Positions 18,249 to 27,241 of a DNA stretch of 64,000 nt are shown piece by piece. Both the position numbers and the translations under genes were made by a program. Position 1 is the first letter of the stretch; every line of letters begins with the position of its first letter. The notes beneath the pieces are model-generated. The model was not told the DNA's origin, did not search any database, and was given only the letters and a program-made list of their open reading frames with translations. The DNA is from Alphaproteobacteria bacterium (GTDB lineage: Bacteria; Pseudomonadota; Alphaproteobacteria; Micropepsales; Micropepsaceae), in contig JAFAWQ010000043.1 of the NCBI GenBank assembly GCA_019241645.1, positions 124,001 to 188,000 on the forward strand, written 5' to 3'.

Positions 18249-19199
18249 TTATGCGCTCGGCTCCACGCCAGCGACTATCGCTTCGGCTTTCCGGAACAGG
18301 GCCGGATCGACCTTCAGATCCGCGGCCGCGGCGTTCTCCTCCAATTGCTTGGGACTGCTGGCGCCGACAATGGCTGAGGCGACGTTAGGTTCGCGCAATA
18401 TCCAGGCAAGCGAAAACTGCGAAAGTGTGCCACCAGCTTCCTCAGCCAGCGGTTTGAGCTTTTGCACGGCTTCCAACACCGGCCGCTGCAGCCACGACGA
18501 CATGAAATGACCCATCTTGGCGCTGCCGGCGCGTGTGTCGTCCGGGACTTTCGCGCCCGGTAGATATTTTCCGGAAAGGACGCCCTGAGCGAGCGGGGAC
18601 CACACGATCTGGGAAATGCCCTTCTTGGCACATAGCGGAATGATTTCTTTTTCCGGCTTGCGCCAGAGCAGCGAATATTGCGGCTGGCTGGAAACGAATC
18701 TTTCGACCCCGGGGATGGCGAACGCATCTTCGATCTGCTCTGGCGACCATTCGCTGAAGCCAATGTAACGCGCCTTACCCTGGCGCACGACATCGCTCAA
18801 TGCCTGCATCGTTTCTTCGAGCGGCGTTTTGCAATCGTAACGATGGCATTGGTATAAGTCGACATATTCAACGGCCAGACGCTTTAGCGATGCGTCGATC
18901 TGCTTGGCGATCTGCGGCCGCGACAGGCCGCTGTCGGCGTCGCTCATCGGGAAAAATACCTTTGTCGCAAGTACATATGAGTCGCGTTTGCGATCCGCCA
19001 GCGCTTCGCCAAGAAAGCTTTCCGCCGCGCCTCGGCCATAGACGTTGGCGGTATCGATGAAATTGATACCCAGATCGAAGGCCTTGTTCACGCAGGCTAT
19101 CGCGCGCTCCCGCTCCACGCCGACGCCATAGGTGAGCCATGACCCCAGCGAAATTTCCGAGACTTCAAGTTCACTGGCGCCGAGCTTGCGGTATTTCAT
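18249..19199 (-). CDS. Aldo/keto reductase
   Basis: A 316-residue TIM-barrel NADPH-dependent reductase. The catalytic tetrad is visible: D49 in NFIDTA, Y54 in NVYGRG, K80 in LATKV and H119 in YQCHRYD. It resembles the voltage-gated potassium channel beta-subunit branch of the family. It would reduce aldehydes or ketones in the cytosol; the substrate is not predictable. The start at 19199 (MKYRKLGASELEVSEISLG) is the standard family N terminus; the track ORF has 35 extra codons that are not conserved. It appears monocistronic. Confidence 0.93.
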   Translation of the reverse strand: MKYRKLGASELEVSEISLGSWLTYGVGVERERAIACVNKAFDLGINFIDTANVYGRGAAESFLGEALADRKRDSYVLATKVFFPMSDADSGLSRPQIAKQIDASLKRLAVEYVDLYQCHRYDCKTPLEETMQALSDVVRQGKARYIGFSEWSPEQIEDAFAIPGVERFVSSQPQYSLLWRKPEKEIIPLCAKKGISQIVWSPLAQGVLSGKYLPGAKVPDDTRAGSAKMGHFMSSWLQRPVLEAVQKLKPLAEEAGGTLSQFSLAWILREPNVASAIVGASSPKQLEENAAAADLKVDPALFRKAEAIVAGVEPSA

Positions 19200-19320
19200 T
19201 GCGTACTCCCTGGCGATCTTCCGCCGGCACTGCCTCTGGAAGAATAGCATCTTTCCGTATTCTTGCAGCGGCCGGAAGGGTTTGTCCGGCAGCCGTATCG
19301 ACACATTGGATTGAGGCGCT

Positions 19321-20079
19321 TCACCCTTGCCGGCGGAACAGGAAGGACGAAGCCCAGCCGGTCAAGATTGCCATAATCGCGGTGGCAAGTCCGTATCCGA
19401 GCGGCCGGTCGTGGGCGAAATTGAACAGCTGGCGCTCCAGGCCCACCTGATCCACGAACAGGGGAGTAGTCTGGGCGCTCACGACGGTGCCGTCGCGGAC
19501 CAAATACACATTCACATTGTATTCGCCGCGCGGCGCGCTTGCCGGAATCGGTACATGCACCCGGAACAATTCGGCGCTCAGGAATTCCACGCGGCCCGGG
19601 GCTTCCGCATAGAGTCCGCGGTGTTCGCGAATGCGGATTGCAGCTAGCCGAAACGGCTCGCCCTTTCGCGGCAGGCGCGTGCTTTCCCCTTTCGGCTTTA
19701 AAGTCAGGATGCCGAGTTGGTACCGCGCAAGCGTGGCCGCGCGCGCAATGGCCGCGAGCGGCCGGTTGCTCGCAACGTAATAGTACCCGGGCATGCCATA
19801 GAGCCGGATGCTGTCGCGGTTGAGCCAGACGCCCACGACCCTCGCTTTCCGGCGCACTGCGATATTCGCGGCAGGGCCGCGCACCACCACGACCACATCG
19901 CGTTCCGCCGCTTGCGCGCCATGGCTTTCGCCCAACTCAATGGCGCCGAACACCACCATATCGGTGCCGTGATAGTTGGAGGTAATCTGGATACGATCCT
20001 GCGACAGGCCGGATACCAGATCTTCGGCCAGCGCCGGTATCGCCAGCGAGGCAAGCAAAAAGGCAAGCAACCACTTCAT
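19321..20079 (-). CDS. TIGR02186-family transmembrane protein
   Basis: A 252-residue protein with a signal peptide (MKWLLAFLLASLAIPALAED). The extracytoplasmic domain contains GTDMVVFGAIE and a GEYNVNVYLVRDG strand, and one C-terminal helix precedes FLFRRQG. This matches the family usually encoded next to SafE-type exporters. The true start at 20079 forms an ATGA overlap with the exporter stop. The 587-residue track ORF is an in-frame extension across the exporter on the same strand and should be ignored. A role as exporter partner in the periplasm is inferred from the context. Confidence 0.82.
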   Translation of the reverse strand: MKWLLAFLLASLAIPALAEDLVSGLSQDRIQITSNYHGTDMVVFGAIELGESHGAQAAERDVVVVVRGPAANIAVRRKARVVGVWLNRDSIRLYGMPGYYYVASNRPLAAIARAATLARYQLGILTLKPKGESTRLPRKGEPFRLAAIRIREHRGLYAEAPGRVEFLSAELFRVHVPIPASAPRGEYNVNVYLVRDGTVVSAQTTPLFVDQVGLERQLFNFAHDRPLGYGLATAIMAILTGWASSFLFRRQG

Positions 20080-20990
20080 GGCGTACCCGCCGTGATGGCG
20101 TAGATCTCGCGCGGCGTTATCACCAGTCCGTAGAACAGCCGGGCGCCGACCGCGAGAATCAGGATTGCAAACATCAAGCGAAGAATTTCGCCTTGCATGC
20201 GCGCCGCCACGCGCACGCCATATTGCGCGCCGACCACGCCGCCCAGGACCAAAAACAGCGCCAGCATGGCATCGACGGTGTAGTTGCTGATTGACTGGAA
20301 TACGGTGGTCGTGGCCGTGATCGTGACAATCTGCACCAGCGAAGTGCCGACCACCACGTTGGGCGGCATGCGCAACAAGTAGATCATGGCGGGCACCAGA
20401 ATGAACCCGCCGCCGACCCCCAGGACCGAAGAGAGAATGCCAACCACCGCTCCCAGGGCCAGGGCCGGTATCGCACTGACATAGAGGCGCGAGGTGTAGA
20501 ACCGCATCTTCACGGGCAAGGCATGAATCCAGTGATGCCGCTCCATCGCCACGGGCCGGGCATCGGTCTTCGCCAGACGCAAGGCACGAAGACTTTCGTT
20601 CAACATCAACGTGCCGATGCTGCCGAGCAGAAGGACGTAACCGACGGAGACCACGAGATCGGCCTGCCCCACCCTTCGCAAGAGTGCGACGAGCTGGACG
20701 CCAAGCGCGCTTCCCCCCACGCCGCCCGCTAGCATCACGCCGGCCATCCGGAAATCGATCACGCGCCTGCGCCAGTGCGCTACGGCCCCCGCCATGGACG
20801 AGGCAGTCAGATGGCTTGCTGTCGTGGCAACCGCCACTTCGGCAGGGATGCCGTAGAAGATCAGCAGAGGCGTGAGGAGAAATCCGCCTCCGACGCCGAA
20901 CATTCCGGCGAGAAATCCGACGCTCGCACCCATGCCGAGCACGGCCAGCCAATGCACTGACAAACCGGCAATTGGCAGGTAGATTTCCAT
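20076..20990 (-). CDS. TauE/SafE family sulfite/organosulfonate-type exporter
   Basis: A 304-residue polytopic membrane protein with two repeats of the family's Gly-rich signature (AGMFGVGGGFLLTPLL near 30 and SSVLGVGGGFILVPAMI near 195). About eight helices are expected. The family moves sulfite, sulfoacetate or related anions across the inner membrane. The ATG at 20990 is preferred; the longer track ORF would run into the divergent oxidoreductase. The stop overlaps the TIGR02186 gene start (ATGA), so a two-gene operon is clear. The substrate is unproven. Confidence 0.87.
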   Translation of the reverse strand: MEIYLPIAGLSVHWLAVLGMGASVGFLAGMFGVGGGFLLTPLLIFYGIPAEVAVATTASHLTASSMAGAVAHWRRRVIDFRMAGVMLAGGVGGSALGVQLVALLRRVGQADLVVSVGYVLLLGSIGTLMLNESLRALRLAKTDARPVAMERHHWIHALPVKMRFYTSRLYVSAIPALALGAVVGILSSVLGVGGGFILVPAMIYLLRMPPNVVVGTSLVQIVTITATTTVFQSISNYTVDAMLALFLVLGGVVGAQYGVRVAARMQGEILRLMFAILILAVGARLFYGLVITPREIYAITAGTP

Positions 20991-21070
20991 TCCGCCATCG
21001 TGCGCAAGGGACTGGTTCGCAGCGTGCCAATATAGAGGCTCGTCGACGGGCCGCAAAACCGGAACACCTC

Positions 21071-22351
21071 GTGGACCGCTGCAAGGAACCGGAGAATTAC
21101 TATCGCGCCAGTCTGGGCGGCAAAGCGGCACGTCCGCCGTTGGGAGGTACGCAGCGCGCGGATATCTGCGTGATCGGCGGAGGCTTCACCGGGCTTTCGG
21201 CAGCGCTGCATCTCGCCCTCGCCGGCGCCGAGGTCATTCTGCTGGAAGCGGAAACGATTGGCTTCGCGGCCTCAGGCCGCAATGGCGGGCAAATCCATAC
21301 CGGCTTCCGCCAAACGCAGGAACATCTCGAGAGCTGGCTCGGTAAACTACACGCACGCGATCTGTGGGTGCTTTCCGAGGAAGCCAAGGCGCTGGTGCTC
21401 GAACTGGCCGCGCAATACGGAATCGGTTGCGCGCTGAAAAGTGGTTTGGTGATCGCAGCACACAATCGGCGCGCAGCTCGCGAACTGGCAGAAGACACGG
21501 AATATCTGCGAATGCATTACCGCTACACGCAGGCGCGCATGATCGACGCGGACGAAACCGCGCGCTCGCTCGGCACGCAGATTTATCCTGCGGCGCGCTT
21601 CGATTGCGGCGGAGGGCATTTGCAGCCGCTGGCCTTCGCGAGCGGCCTCGCCAGCGCCGCCGTGCAGGCCGGCGCGTGGATACACGAGCACACGAGAGCA
21701 CAGCGGATCGAAACCTCCGGCCAAGTTGTGCAGGTGGTGTGCGAGAGCGGTAAGCTGAATGCAGACCGAATCATTCTGGCTTGCGACGCCTTCAGCGGCG
21801 CGCTCGCGCCGGAGCTGTCGTCCTTTATCGCGCACGTTGAAAGCTTCATCACGGCGACGGAGCCTCTGCCGAATGAGCTCTACGAAAGCGTTCTCCCGTG
21901 CGACGCGGCGGTGGCGGATACCCGGCACGTGCTCGACTACTACCGCAAAAGCGCGGACCGCCGCATGTTGTTCGCGGGGCGCGAAGCCTATCTCACGTTG
22001 CCGAAAAACATCGGCGCGATGGTGCGGCCGCGCATGGAGCACGTGTTCCCGCAGCTGAAATCCGCTCGCATCGAATATGCGTGGAGCGGCACCGTCGGTA
22101 TCACCCGCACGCGCATGCCGCATCTCGGCCGATTGAGTGAGCGCGTGCTGTTCGCGCATGGTTATTCAGGACAGGGCGTGGCGCTGGCAAACCTTGGCGG
22201 GAAGCTGCTCGCCGAAGCCGCGATGGGCCATCCTGAACGATTCGATGTGTTGGCGCGCGTGCCCGCGAAGCGCTTTCCCGGCGGCGCGGCCTTGCGCAAG
22301 CCGCTCGTGGCCGCGGGTCTCATGTGGTTCAAACTGCTGGATTTTCTCTAG
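21071..22351 (+). CDS. FAD-dependent amine/amino-acid oxidoreductase (DadA/PuuB-like)
   Basis: A flavoprotein of about 426 residues in the D-amino-acid oxidase superfamily. The dinucleotide-binding motif CVIGGGFTGLSAA is at about 33-45, then SGRNGGQIHTGFRQ follows, as in gamma-glutamylputrescine oxidase-like enzymes. The C-terminal AWSGTVGITRTRMPHLG and GYSGQGVALAN contact FAD. It would oxidise an amine or amino acid with release of ammonia and peroxide or transfer of electrons. I place the start at GTG 21071 because the track ATG at 20972 lies inside the divergent exporter gene; the exact start is uncertain. No polyamine genes are adjacent. Confidence 0.83.
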   Translation: MDRCKEPENYYRASLGGKAARPPLGGTQRADICVIGGGFTGLSAALHLALAGAEVILLEAETIGFAASGRNGGQIHTGFRQTQEHLESWLGKLHARDLWVLSEEAKALVLELAAQYGIGCALKSGLVIAAHNRRAARELAEDTEYLRMHYRYTQARMIDADETARSLGTQIYPAARFDCGGGHLQPLAFASGLASAAVQAGAWIHEHTRAQRIETSGQVVQVVCESGKLNADRIILACDAFSGALAPELSSFIAHVESFITATEPLPNELYESVLPCDAAVADTRHVLDYYRKSADRRMLFAGREAYLTLPKNIGAMVRPRMEHVFPQLKSARIEYAWSGTVGITRTRMPHLGRLSERVLFAHGYSGQGVALANLGGKLLAEAAMGHPERFDVLARVPAKRFPGGAALRKPLVAAGLMWFKLLDFL

Positions 22352-22477
22352 CGCGGCGAGCATCACGCGGCAGGCACAGATCAGCCTAGCTACGACGGAG
22401 CAAGGGCCTCGGCACGCCGAACGGCGACTTCTAGAAGGAAATCACCGGCGACTTTGTGGATTTGGGCGGGAGCGCAC

Positions 22478-23830
22478 CTAATTCGCTTCCAGCAGCAGCA
22501 GCCAATCCTTGTCGCCAGCGCTGTTGTGGCCCGGTGGCTTGAAACGCCGATGCCCGCTGTTGGCGAATGTGCCGATCGACTGGAAGCTATTGTTCGTGGG
22601 ATCGAACCAGCGGGCCGTCACCTCGCCCGCCAGTTTCGACATGTCGATCGTCACGCGGCGAATATCCGGCAGGTAAGCCATGCCGAGCGTGCCATCGGAT
22701 GTGACGGCGGCCGCGGCGTACGTATCGTCGGGGATGGGATCGTCCTCCGAGAAGGTGCCGTAGCCCTTTGTCAGGAATTTGTGCTTGGCATCCGGCACGA
22801 GATCGTACCAGGCCCGCGCCGCGAACAGCTCGCGCATCCATGACAGCTGCTTGACGCCGTCGGTGTCGAGATTGTTTTTCCAGTCGCCCTGCAATCGCCA
22901 CGTGTAGGCGCTGCCATAGAGTTGGCCGGCGGTGCCGGAAAGTGCGCTCCAATATTCCTGCCGGCGAAGGTTCGGGAGACTGCCGCCGTCGGTGCCGGCG
23001 TTCTGCTCGAATTCGTAGTTCGCCTCGACGAGGAAGGTCGGCTTGAAATTCTTGCGCGCGTATTCTTCCAGCTCCTTCGCGTAGGTCGGGCGATAGGTGT
23101 AGACCGCATCCAGCGCGACGATCGGCCGCCAGGTCTTGTCGTCGAGCGAACCGCTGACATAATAGTTGAGCTCCGCGGTGTGGATGTGGTTGGCATCCTT
23201 GTCCTGGATGCCTTTCGCCACCGCGCTGACGACGGCGTCGTCTGAATCGTTCTGCCAGGACTGGAAGTCGTTGCCGCTCATCCAGACGATGTTCGGGTAA
23301 TTCCTAAAGCGCTTGCCCAGAAACCGTCCATAGGCGCGCGCTTTCTGGACACCGTTCGATTGCAGAACACCGAGCCAGCCGATGGTTTCGATGGGATCGA
23401 GCAGCACCACCATGCCGTGGCTTGCGGCAATGTCGAGCATCGCCGCCGCGCGGTCGAAATAGGCCGGGTTTGGCGTGGAGGGATCGCCGGGCGTGGTGAA
23501 CGGCGCGATGCCGTCATAGGTCGTGCCGTCGGAATTGCAGGCCGTGCCCGAATTGCACAGCAGGTTCACCCACAGCGCGTTGATGCCGTATTGCTCGCGA
23601 TTGGCAAGAAAGAACTCCGCATCGCTTTCGGTCAGATTGCCGACGAGCGCCTGCGGCGAGTCACCCACCATGAAGAATGGCGTGTTGTTCTGATCGACAA
23701 GATAGCGGTTGTTGGCGCTGGGCTTCAGCGGAAACGCCGGCGCAGCGACGGCCAGCGAACCCAATACCGTCATCGCCGCAACTACGACGCCGCCCTGCCA
23801 GATCCCCCGCCTGTTCATGGAAACCTTCAT
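22478..23830 (-). CDS. Secreted DUF4038-type glycoside hydrolase-like protein
   Basis: A 450-residue protein with a signal peptide (hydrophobic 14-31). NNRYLVDQNNTPFFMVGDSPQAL near 40 and the TIM-barrel segments MVVLLDPIETIGWLG and FRNYPNIVWMSGNDF fit the DUF4038 (apiosidase-like) group. An acidic residue in FLVEANYEFEQ could be the catalytic acid. The C-terminal domain of about 90 residues resembles the putative collagen-binding domain that often follows DUF4038. Hydrolysis of a plant or bacterial polysaccharide outside the cell is inferred. It is 22 bases downstream of the IPT-like gene on the same strand, so they may be co-transcribed. Confidence 0.72.
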   Translation of the reverse strand: MKVSMNRRGIWQGGVVVAAMTVLGSLAVAAPAFPLKPSANNRYLVDQNNTPFFMVGDSPQALVGNLTESDAEFFLANREQYGINALWVNLLCNSGTACNSDGTTYDGIAPFTTPGDPSTPNPAYFDRAAAMLDIAASHGMVVLLDPIETIGWLGVLQSNGVQKARAYGRFLGKRFRNYPNIVWMSGNDFQSWQNDSDDAVVSAVAKGIQDKDANHIHTAELNYYVSGSLDDKTWRPIVALDAVYTYRPTYAKELEEYARKNFKPTFLVEANYEFEQNAGTDGGSLPNLRRQEYWSALSGTAGQLYGSAYTWRLQGDWKNNLDTDGVKQLSWMRELFAARAWYDLVPDAKHKFLTKGYGTFSEDDPIPDDTYAAAAVTSDGTLGMAYLPDIRRVTIDMSKLAGEVTARWFDPTNNSFQSIGTFANSGHRRFKPPGHNSAGDKDWLLLLEAN

Positions 23831-23852
23831 GTCTCGCTACATTGAGTGACGC

Positions 23853-24683
23853 CTATTTCGGAATGTGCCGGCATTTGGTGGAACCGCCAGTTGTGCCGTT
23901 GCTCTGGCTCGTGCTCGGCCACACGCCGACGCAGAAGGCGTCACCGGGGTTCGCCAAGTAATTGTTGCCGTATTGGTCACCAAAGCCCGACATCACGATC
24001 TGAGTGTCGGTCCAGCTGACATAGCCCATGGTCACGCCGTTGCAATCCGGGGCGCCGCAGAAGCCGGCGTTCCAGGGGAAGCCCTCGGTGAACGGGGCCT
24101 GCGCGTTGAAGTCGCTGAAGACGAAGTAGGGAGAGTTTGTGTTCTGACCTACCTGTGGAGGCGCATCCCCAAATCCAGATCCCTCGATCGTCAGGGAGAG
24201 CGTCTTGCCGGATCCCACAGCGTGCACGTGCATGATCCGGGGCCTGCCTTTTCGTTTTCCCACATCGCCGCCCCGCGCGGAAACGCTGCCCAGCAACTGA
24301 TTGTATACGGCGATTCGCAACGCGTCGTCGCGCGCCGCCGGAATGCCTGTTATCGTGATCGAAGTGTCGGACCAATCGGTGATGTTGATGCTCTGGCGAT
24401 GCGGCTGGCTCTGCAGGATCACCAGCTGCAGCTGCTCCGGCGCGCAGGCATCGCAGGGAATGCCGTCCGGTGCCGCGCCGAAGTTCGCTCCGCTGAGCGT
24501 CGCGGTGTAATTTCCCGGGCTGCCGGTGATCAGGACACTGTCGATTCTGGGCCGTAGAGGAGCCGCTTGTGTCTGCGCGGCAATGCCTAAACAGCACGCG
24601 ATCACCAAGCCCGCGATTGTCGCCAAACTGTTGTTCCGCACGTTGCCCACTCGCAAACAAATTACGCGCCCTTTTAGCACCAT
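23853..24683 (-). CDS. Secreted IPT/TIG-like beta-sandwich protein
   Basis: A 276-residue protein with an N-terminal hydrophobic signal (about 19-40, ending AQTQA). Two segments, PRIDSVLITGSPGNYTATLSG and KTLSLTIEGSGFGD, look like IPT/TIG domain strands, which bind carbohydrates or act as spacers in secreted proteins. There are paired cysteines (CDAC, CGAPDC). No enzyme motif was seen. The gene precedes the DUF4038 hydrolase by 22 bases, so an extracellular accessory role is plausible. The precise start is uncertain because the first 18 residues precede the hydrophobic core. Confidence 0.55.
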   Translation of the reverse strand: MVLKGRVICLRVGNVRNNSLATIAGLVIACCLGIAAQTQAAPLRPRIDSVLITGSPGNYTATLSGANFGAAPDGIPCDACAPEQLQLVILQSQPHRQSINITDWSDTSITITGIPAARDDALRIAVYNQLLGSVSARGGDVGKRKGRPRIMHVHAVGSGKTLSLTIEGSGFGDAPPQVGQNTNSPYFVFSDFNAQAPFTEGFPWNAGFCGAPDCNGVTMGYVSWTDTQIVMSGFGDQYGNNYLANPGDAFCVGVWPSTSQSNGTTGGSTKCRHIPK

Positions 24684-24852
24684 CGGTAAACCGCGGAAAC
24701 GGTTCCTGCCAGTTGCGATACCGTCCGATGTGCCGTTTTGGTCAAATTATCCACGAAAGGGCTGCGACATGTCCTGGCCACAGGAGGATAGCGCTCGAGC
24801 AAAGTGGTGCGCATGGCGCTGCTCGCGGGCTGTAATGTGCGAAAGAGACATG

Positions 24853-24883
24853 GAAGGATGGCGTCACAAAGTCGCCATCCTTC
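24853..24883 (-). terminator. Hairpin downstream of the beta-propeller gene
   Basis: A perfect 11-bp stem GAAGGATGGCG/CGCCATCCTTC with a 9-base loop lies 26 bases beyond the stop at 24909. On the minus strand it is followed by CATGTCTCTTT, a weak T-rich tail. It is probably the terminator of the beta-propeller gene. The rest of the 225-base gap (24684-24908) shows nothing else I can name. Confidence 0.55.
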
Positions 24884-24908
24884 ACTTCAGATCGCGATGT
24901 CTGCGCTG

Positions 24909-26030
24909 TTAGCGCGCGGCGAGGCCCGCGGCGCCGACAGGAAGGCCCTTGGTCACATCGACGAGGCGCAGTCCCCCGTCCGCGAGGCGACGAAACTGGG
25001 AAATCGTCCCGTCACCGCCATTGCGCACATAAAGATATTGGCTCCCCTTCGAGAACGCGGCATCCGCGGGAACATTGCCGCCGCCAGCCGTAGGACTGAG
25101 CAATGTAGGATCGCCACCGACCGAGATCCTGTAGCTGGAAATATTGCCACTGCCCAGGTTCACGACATAGGCATAGGCGCCGTCATCGGTGACGGCCACC
25201 CAACAAGCAGCCGTCTGCATATTGGCCTCGCCGCTGTCGACAACACTCAGCGCTCCATCGCTGTCGATCTTGTACGCCGAAAGCGCGGATTTCATCGGCT
25301 TGCCGCCGGCTGCATCGGAAACCAGCGCAACCTGACTGGGTCCGGCAAAGGCGAAGCCGAATGGCGTCGGTTTACCTGACGGAAATGCCGTTCCCATCCG
25401 CGCGACGCCTTTCGTGTCAAGCGGGAACGTGTCGATCTGGCTGGTGTCCTTCTCTGTCACGGCCAAAGCCGTCTGACCTGGTACAAAGGACACTTGGGCC
25501 GGCGCAGCAGCCGCTCCGCCGGGCAAGGCTTGTGTCGATTCAGCCAGCGGACTGAGATTGCCGGTATCCTTGTCGATCGTGAAGCCCGAGATGTTCGGTG
25601 TGCCCTTCGCATTGAGCACGTAGAGAAGGTTTTTGCGCACCGTAAGGCTCACCGGCATGATCCCTCCCGAGGAAACCGTGTTCGACGCAACCAGCTTGTT
25701 GCCGAATGCACGGAAGGCCGAAACGGAATTGCTGCCCGCATTCACCGCAAAGAGAAATTTCCCTCCTTCACTCAGCACGACGGGGTTTTGTGATTGCAGC
25801 GGATCGGTGCCTGAACCCGCGCCGTTTCCGCCGGTTGCAACCCTACTGACAAAATTCAGGCGGCCGGTAAAGTTGCGGTGATAGATGAGAACTTCGTTGC
25901 CGTCAGGCTGATTGCTCAGCGCGTATACGTTGCCATTCGTCCGGGTACCGGTCTCGGCCGCGACGGCCGCGCCACAAAGCAAGGTGGCAGATAAGACTGA
26001 TAGACAAAAGATGGAATTGCGCTTTGTCAT
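24909..26030 (-). CDS. Secreted beta-propeller (lactonase/YVTN-type) protein
   Basis: A 373-residue protein with a clear signal peptide from the ATG at 26030 (MTKRNSIFCLSVLSATLLCGAAVAAE). The mature region consists of repeated blades such as NVYALSNQPDGNEVLIYHR and YLYVRNGGDGTISQFRRLADG. This is the pattern of 6-phosphogluconolactonase-like and YVTN beta-propellers. Enzymatic lactonase activity is doubtful for the secreted members, and binding or scaffolding is more likely. It belongs to a run of secreted proteins (22478-27189). It diverges from the HAF-repeat gene with 136 bases between starts. Confidence 0.75.
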   Translation of the reverse strand: MTKRNSIFCLSVLSATLLCGAAVAAETGTRTNGNVYALSNQPDGNEVLIYHRNFTGRLNFVSRVATGGNGAGSGTDPLQSQNPVVLSEGGKFLFAVNAGSNSVSAFRAFGNKLVASNTVSSGGIMPVSLTVRKNLLYVLNAKGTPNISGFTIDKDTGNLSPLAESTQALPGGAAAAPAQVSFVPGQTALAVTEKDTSQIDTFPLDTKGVARMGTAFPSGKPTPFGFAFAGPSQVALVSDAAGGKPMKSALSAYKIDSDGALSVVDSGEANMQTAACWVAVTDDGAYAYVVNLGSGNISSYRISVGGDPTLLSPTAGGGNVPADAAFSKGSQYLYVRNGGDGTISQFRRLADGGLRLVDVTKGLPVGAAGLAAR

Positions 26031-26166
26031 GATCGGTTTCTCCTTGGGATCACGACACACCGCACCACCGATTTTTACCCGTGTTAGCTCAACGGGATCG
26101 ATACCAATTGGTTGCTGCCGTGCATGCGTTTGGTGCTAGATGGATCGCCTAGAGGGAGAAATCGCC

Positions 26167-27189
26167 ATGACCGGACAGAGCACAGCACGTTTCGTTGGCT
26201 ATCGCTTGGTTGGCGCTTGCGCGCTCGGCGTGTTCCTCGCCGCGGCCACAGGCCCCGCCGTCGCGAAAGGGTTCGTTATGGGTTTTGATGTCGTGGGCTC
26301 CAAGGCGACCTACGCGACCGCCGTCAACAACGCAGGTGCGGTTACGGGTTATTACCGCGACGGCAATTTCGTTCCGCATGGGTTTGTGCTCACACCTGGC
26401 GGAAAGATCAAAACCTTCGATGCCAACAAATCCGCCTCCACCCAGCCGGCATCCATCAACGGCAGGGGAACAATCGCGGGCACCTACTATGATGGCGATA
26501 CTGGCGTTGCGCATGGTTTTGTGCGGAGTCGAAAGGGAACCTTCGAGCGTTTCGACCCGGCCGGCTCGCGCAAGACTGTCGCCGCAGGCATAAACGACGA
26601 CGGTACGGTAACAGGCTGGTACGTCGACGCCGAGGCCGTAGAGATCGGCTACATCCGTAAACTAGACGGCTCTACCACCTCGTTTAAGGTTCCGAAGGCA
26701 GAAAGCACCATGCCTGTGGCAATCAACAGAGGCGGCGCGGTGACGGGCGGGTGGCTCGATTCGGATGGTGAGCAGCGCGGCTTCGTTCGCGCTTCCGATG
26801 GGACGCTTACCACCTTCAAAGTTTCCGGAGGATTGGCCACCCTCCCTCAAAGCATCAACGAGACAGGAACCGTTGGCGGTTTCTACATCGACGGAAGTTT
26901 TGCGGAGCACGGTTTTCTGTTCTATCCGGATGGCACCATCGAAAAATTTGACGTCCCCGGGGCCACCAGCACGCAGATCAATGGCGTCAGCGCGAGCGGC
27001 GCTCTCGCAGGGACTTTCGTCTTTGAAGCTATGGGCCGCGCTATGTTCAGAACGCCCGGTGGAAAGCTAAGGCGCTTCGATGGGCCACAAGCCATCGCGA
27101 CCCAAGCTACCGGCATCAATGACAAGGATGCCATCGCTGGATACTACGCCACGAGCGACTCGATTCACGGATTTATCCGAACTCCGTAA
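26167..27189 (+). CDS. Secreted HAF-repeat-like beta protein
   Basis: A 340-residue protein with a signal peptide that begins at the ATG at 26167 behind a GAGGGAGA ribosome site. The mature part is made of about seven imperfect repeats of roughly 40 residues with the pattern (A/S)INxxGxVxGxYxDxxxxxHGF(V/L), for example NNAGAVTGYYRDGNFVPHGFV. This matches the HAF-type extracellular repeat, probably a beta-propeller. The function is unknown. It converges on the DUF72 gene and diverges from the lactonase-type propeller. Confidence 0.72.
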   Translation: MTGQSTARFVGYRLVGACALGVFLAAATGPAVAKGFVMGFDVVGSKATYATAVNNAGAVTGYYRDGNFVPHGFVLTPGGKIKTFDANKSASTQPASINGRGTIAGTYYDGDTGVAHGFVRSRKGTFERFDPAGSRKTVAAGINDDGTVTGWYVDAEAVEIGYIRKLDGSTTSFKVPKAESTMPVAINRGGAVTGGWLDSDGEQRGFVRASDGTLTTFKVSGGLATLPQSINETGTVGGFYIDGSFAEHGFLFYPDGTIEKFDVPGATSTQINGVSASGALAGTFVFEAMGRAMFRTPGGKLRRFDGPQAIATQATGINDKDAIAGYYATSDSIHGFIRTP

Positions 27190-27241
27190 GTCTGCGGCAA
27201 CCGGCACAGAAAGGTACCTCGTTTCTGCGCCTGCAATGTCA

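Noticed and set aside
20080-21084. N-terminal extension of the 587-residue minus ORF
   Set aside because: It runs through the SafE gene in another frame; the TIGR02186 protein has its own signal peptide and an ATGA-overlapping start at 20079.
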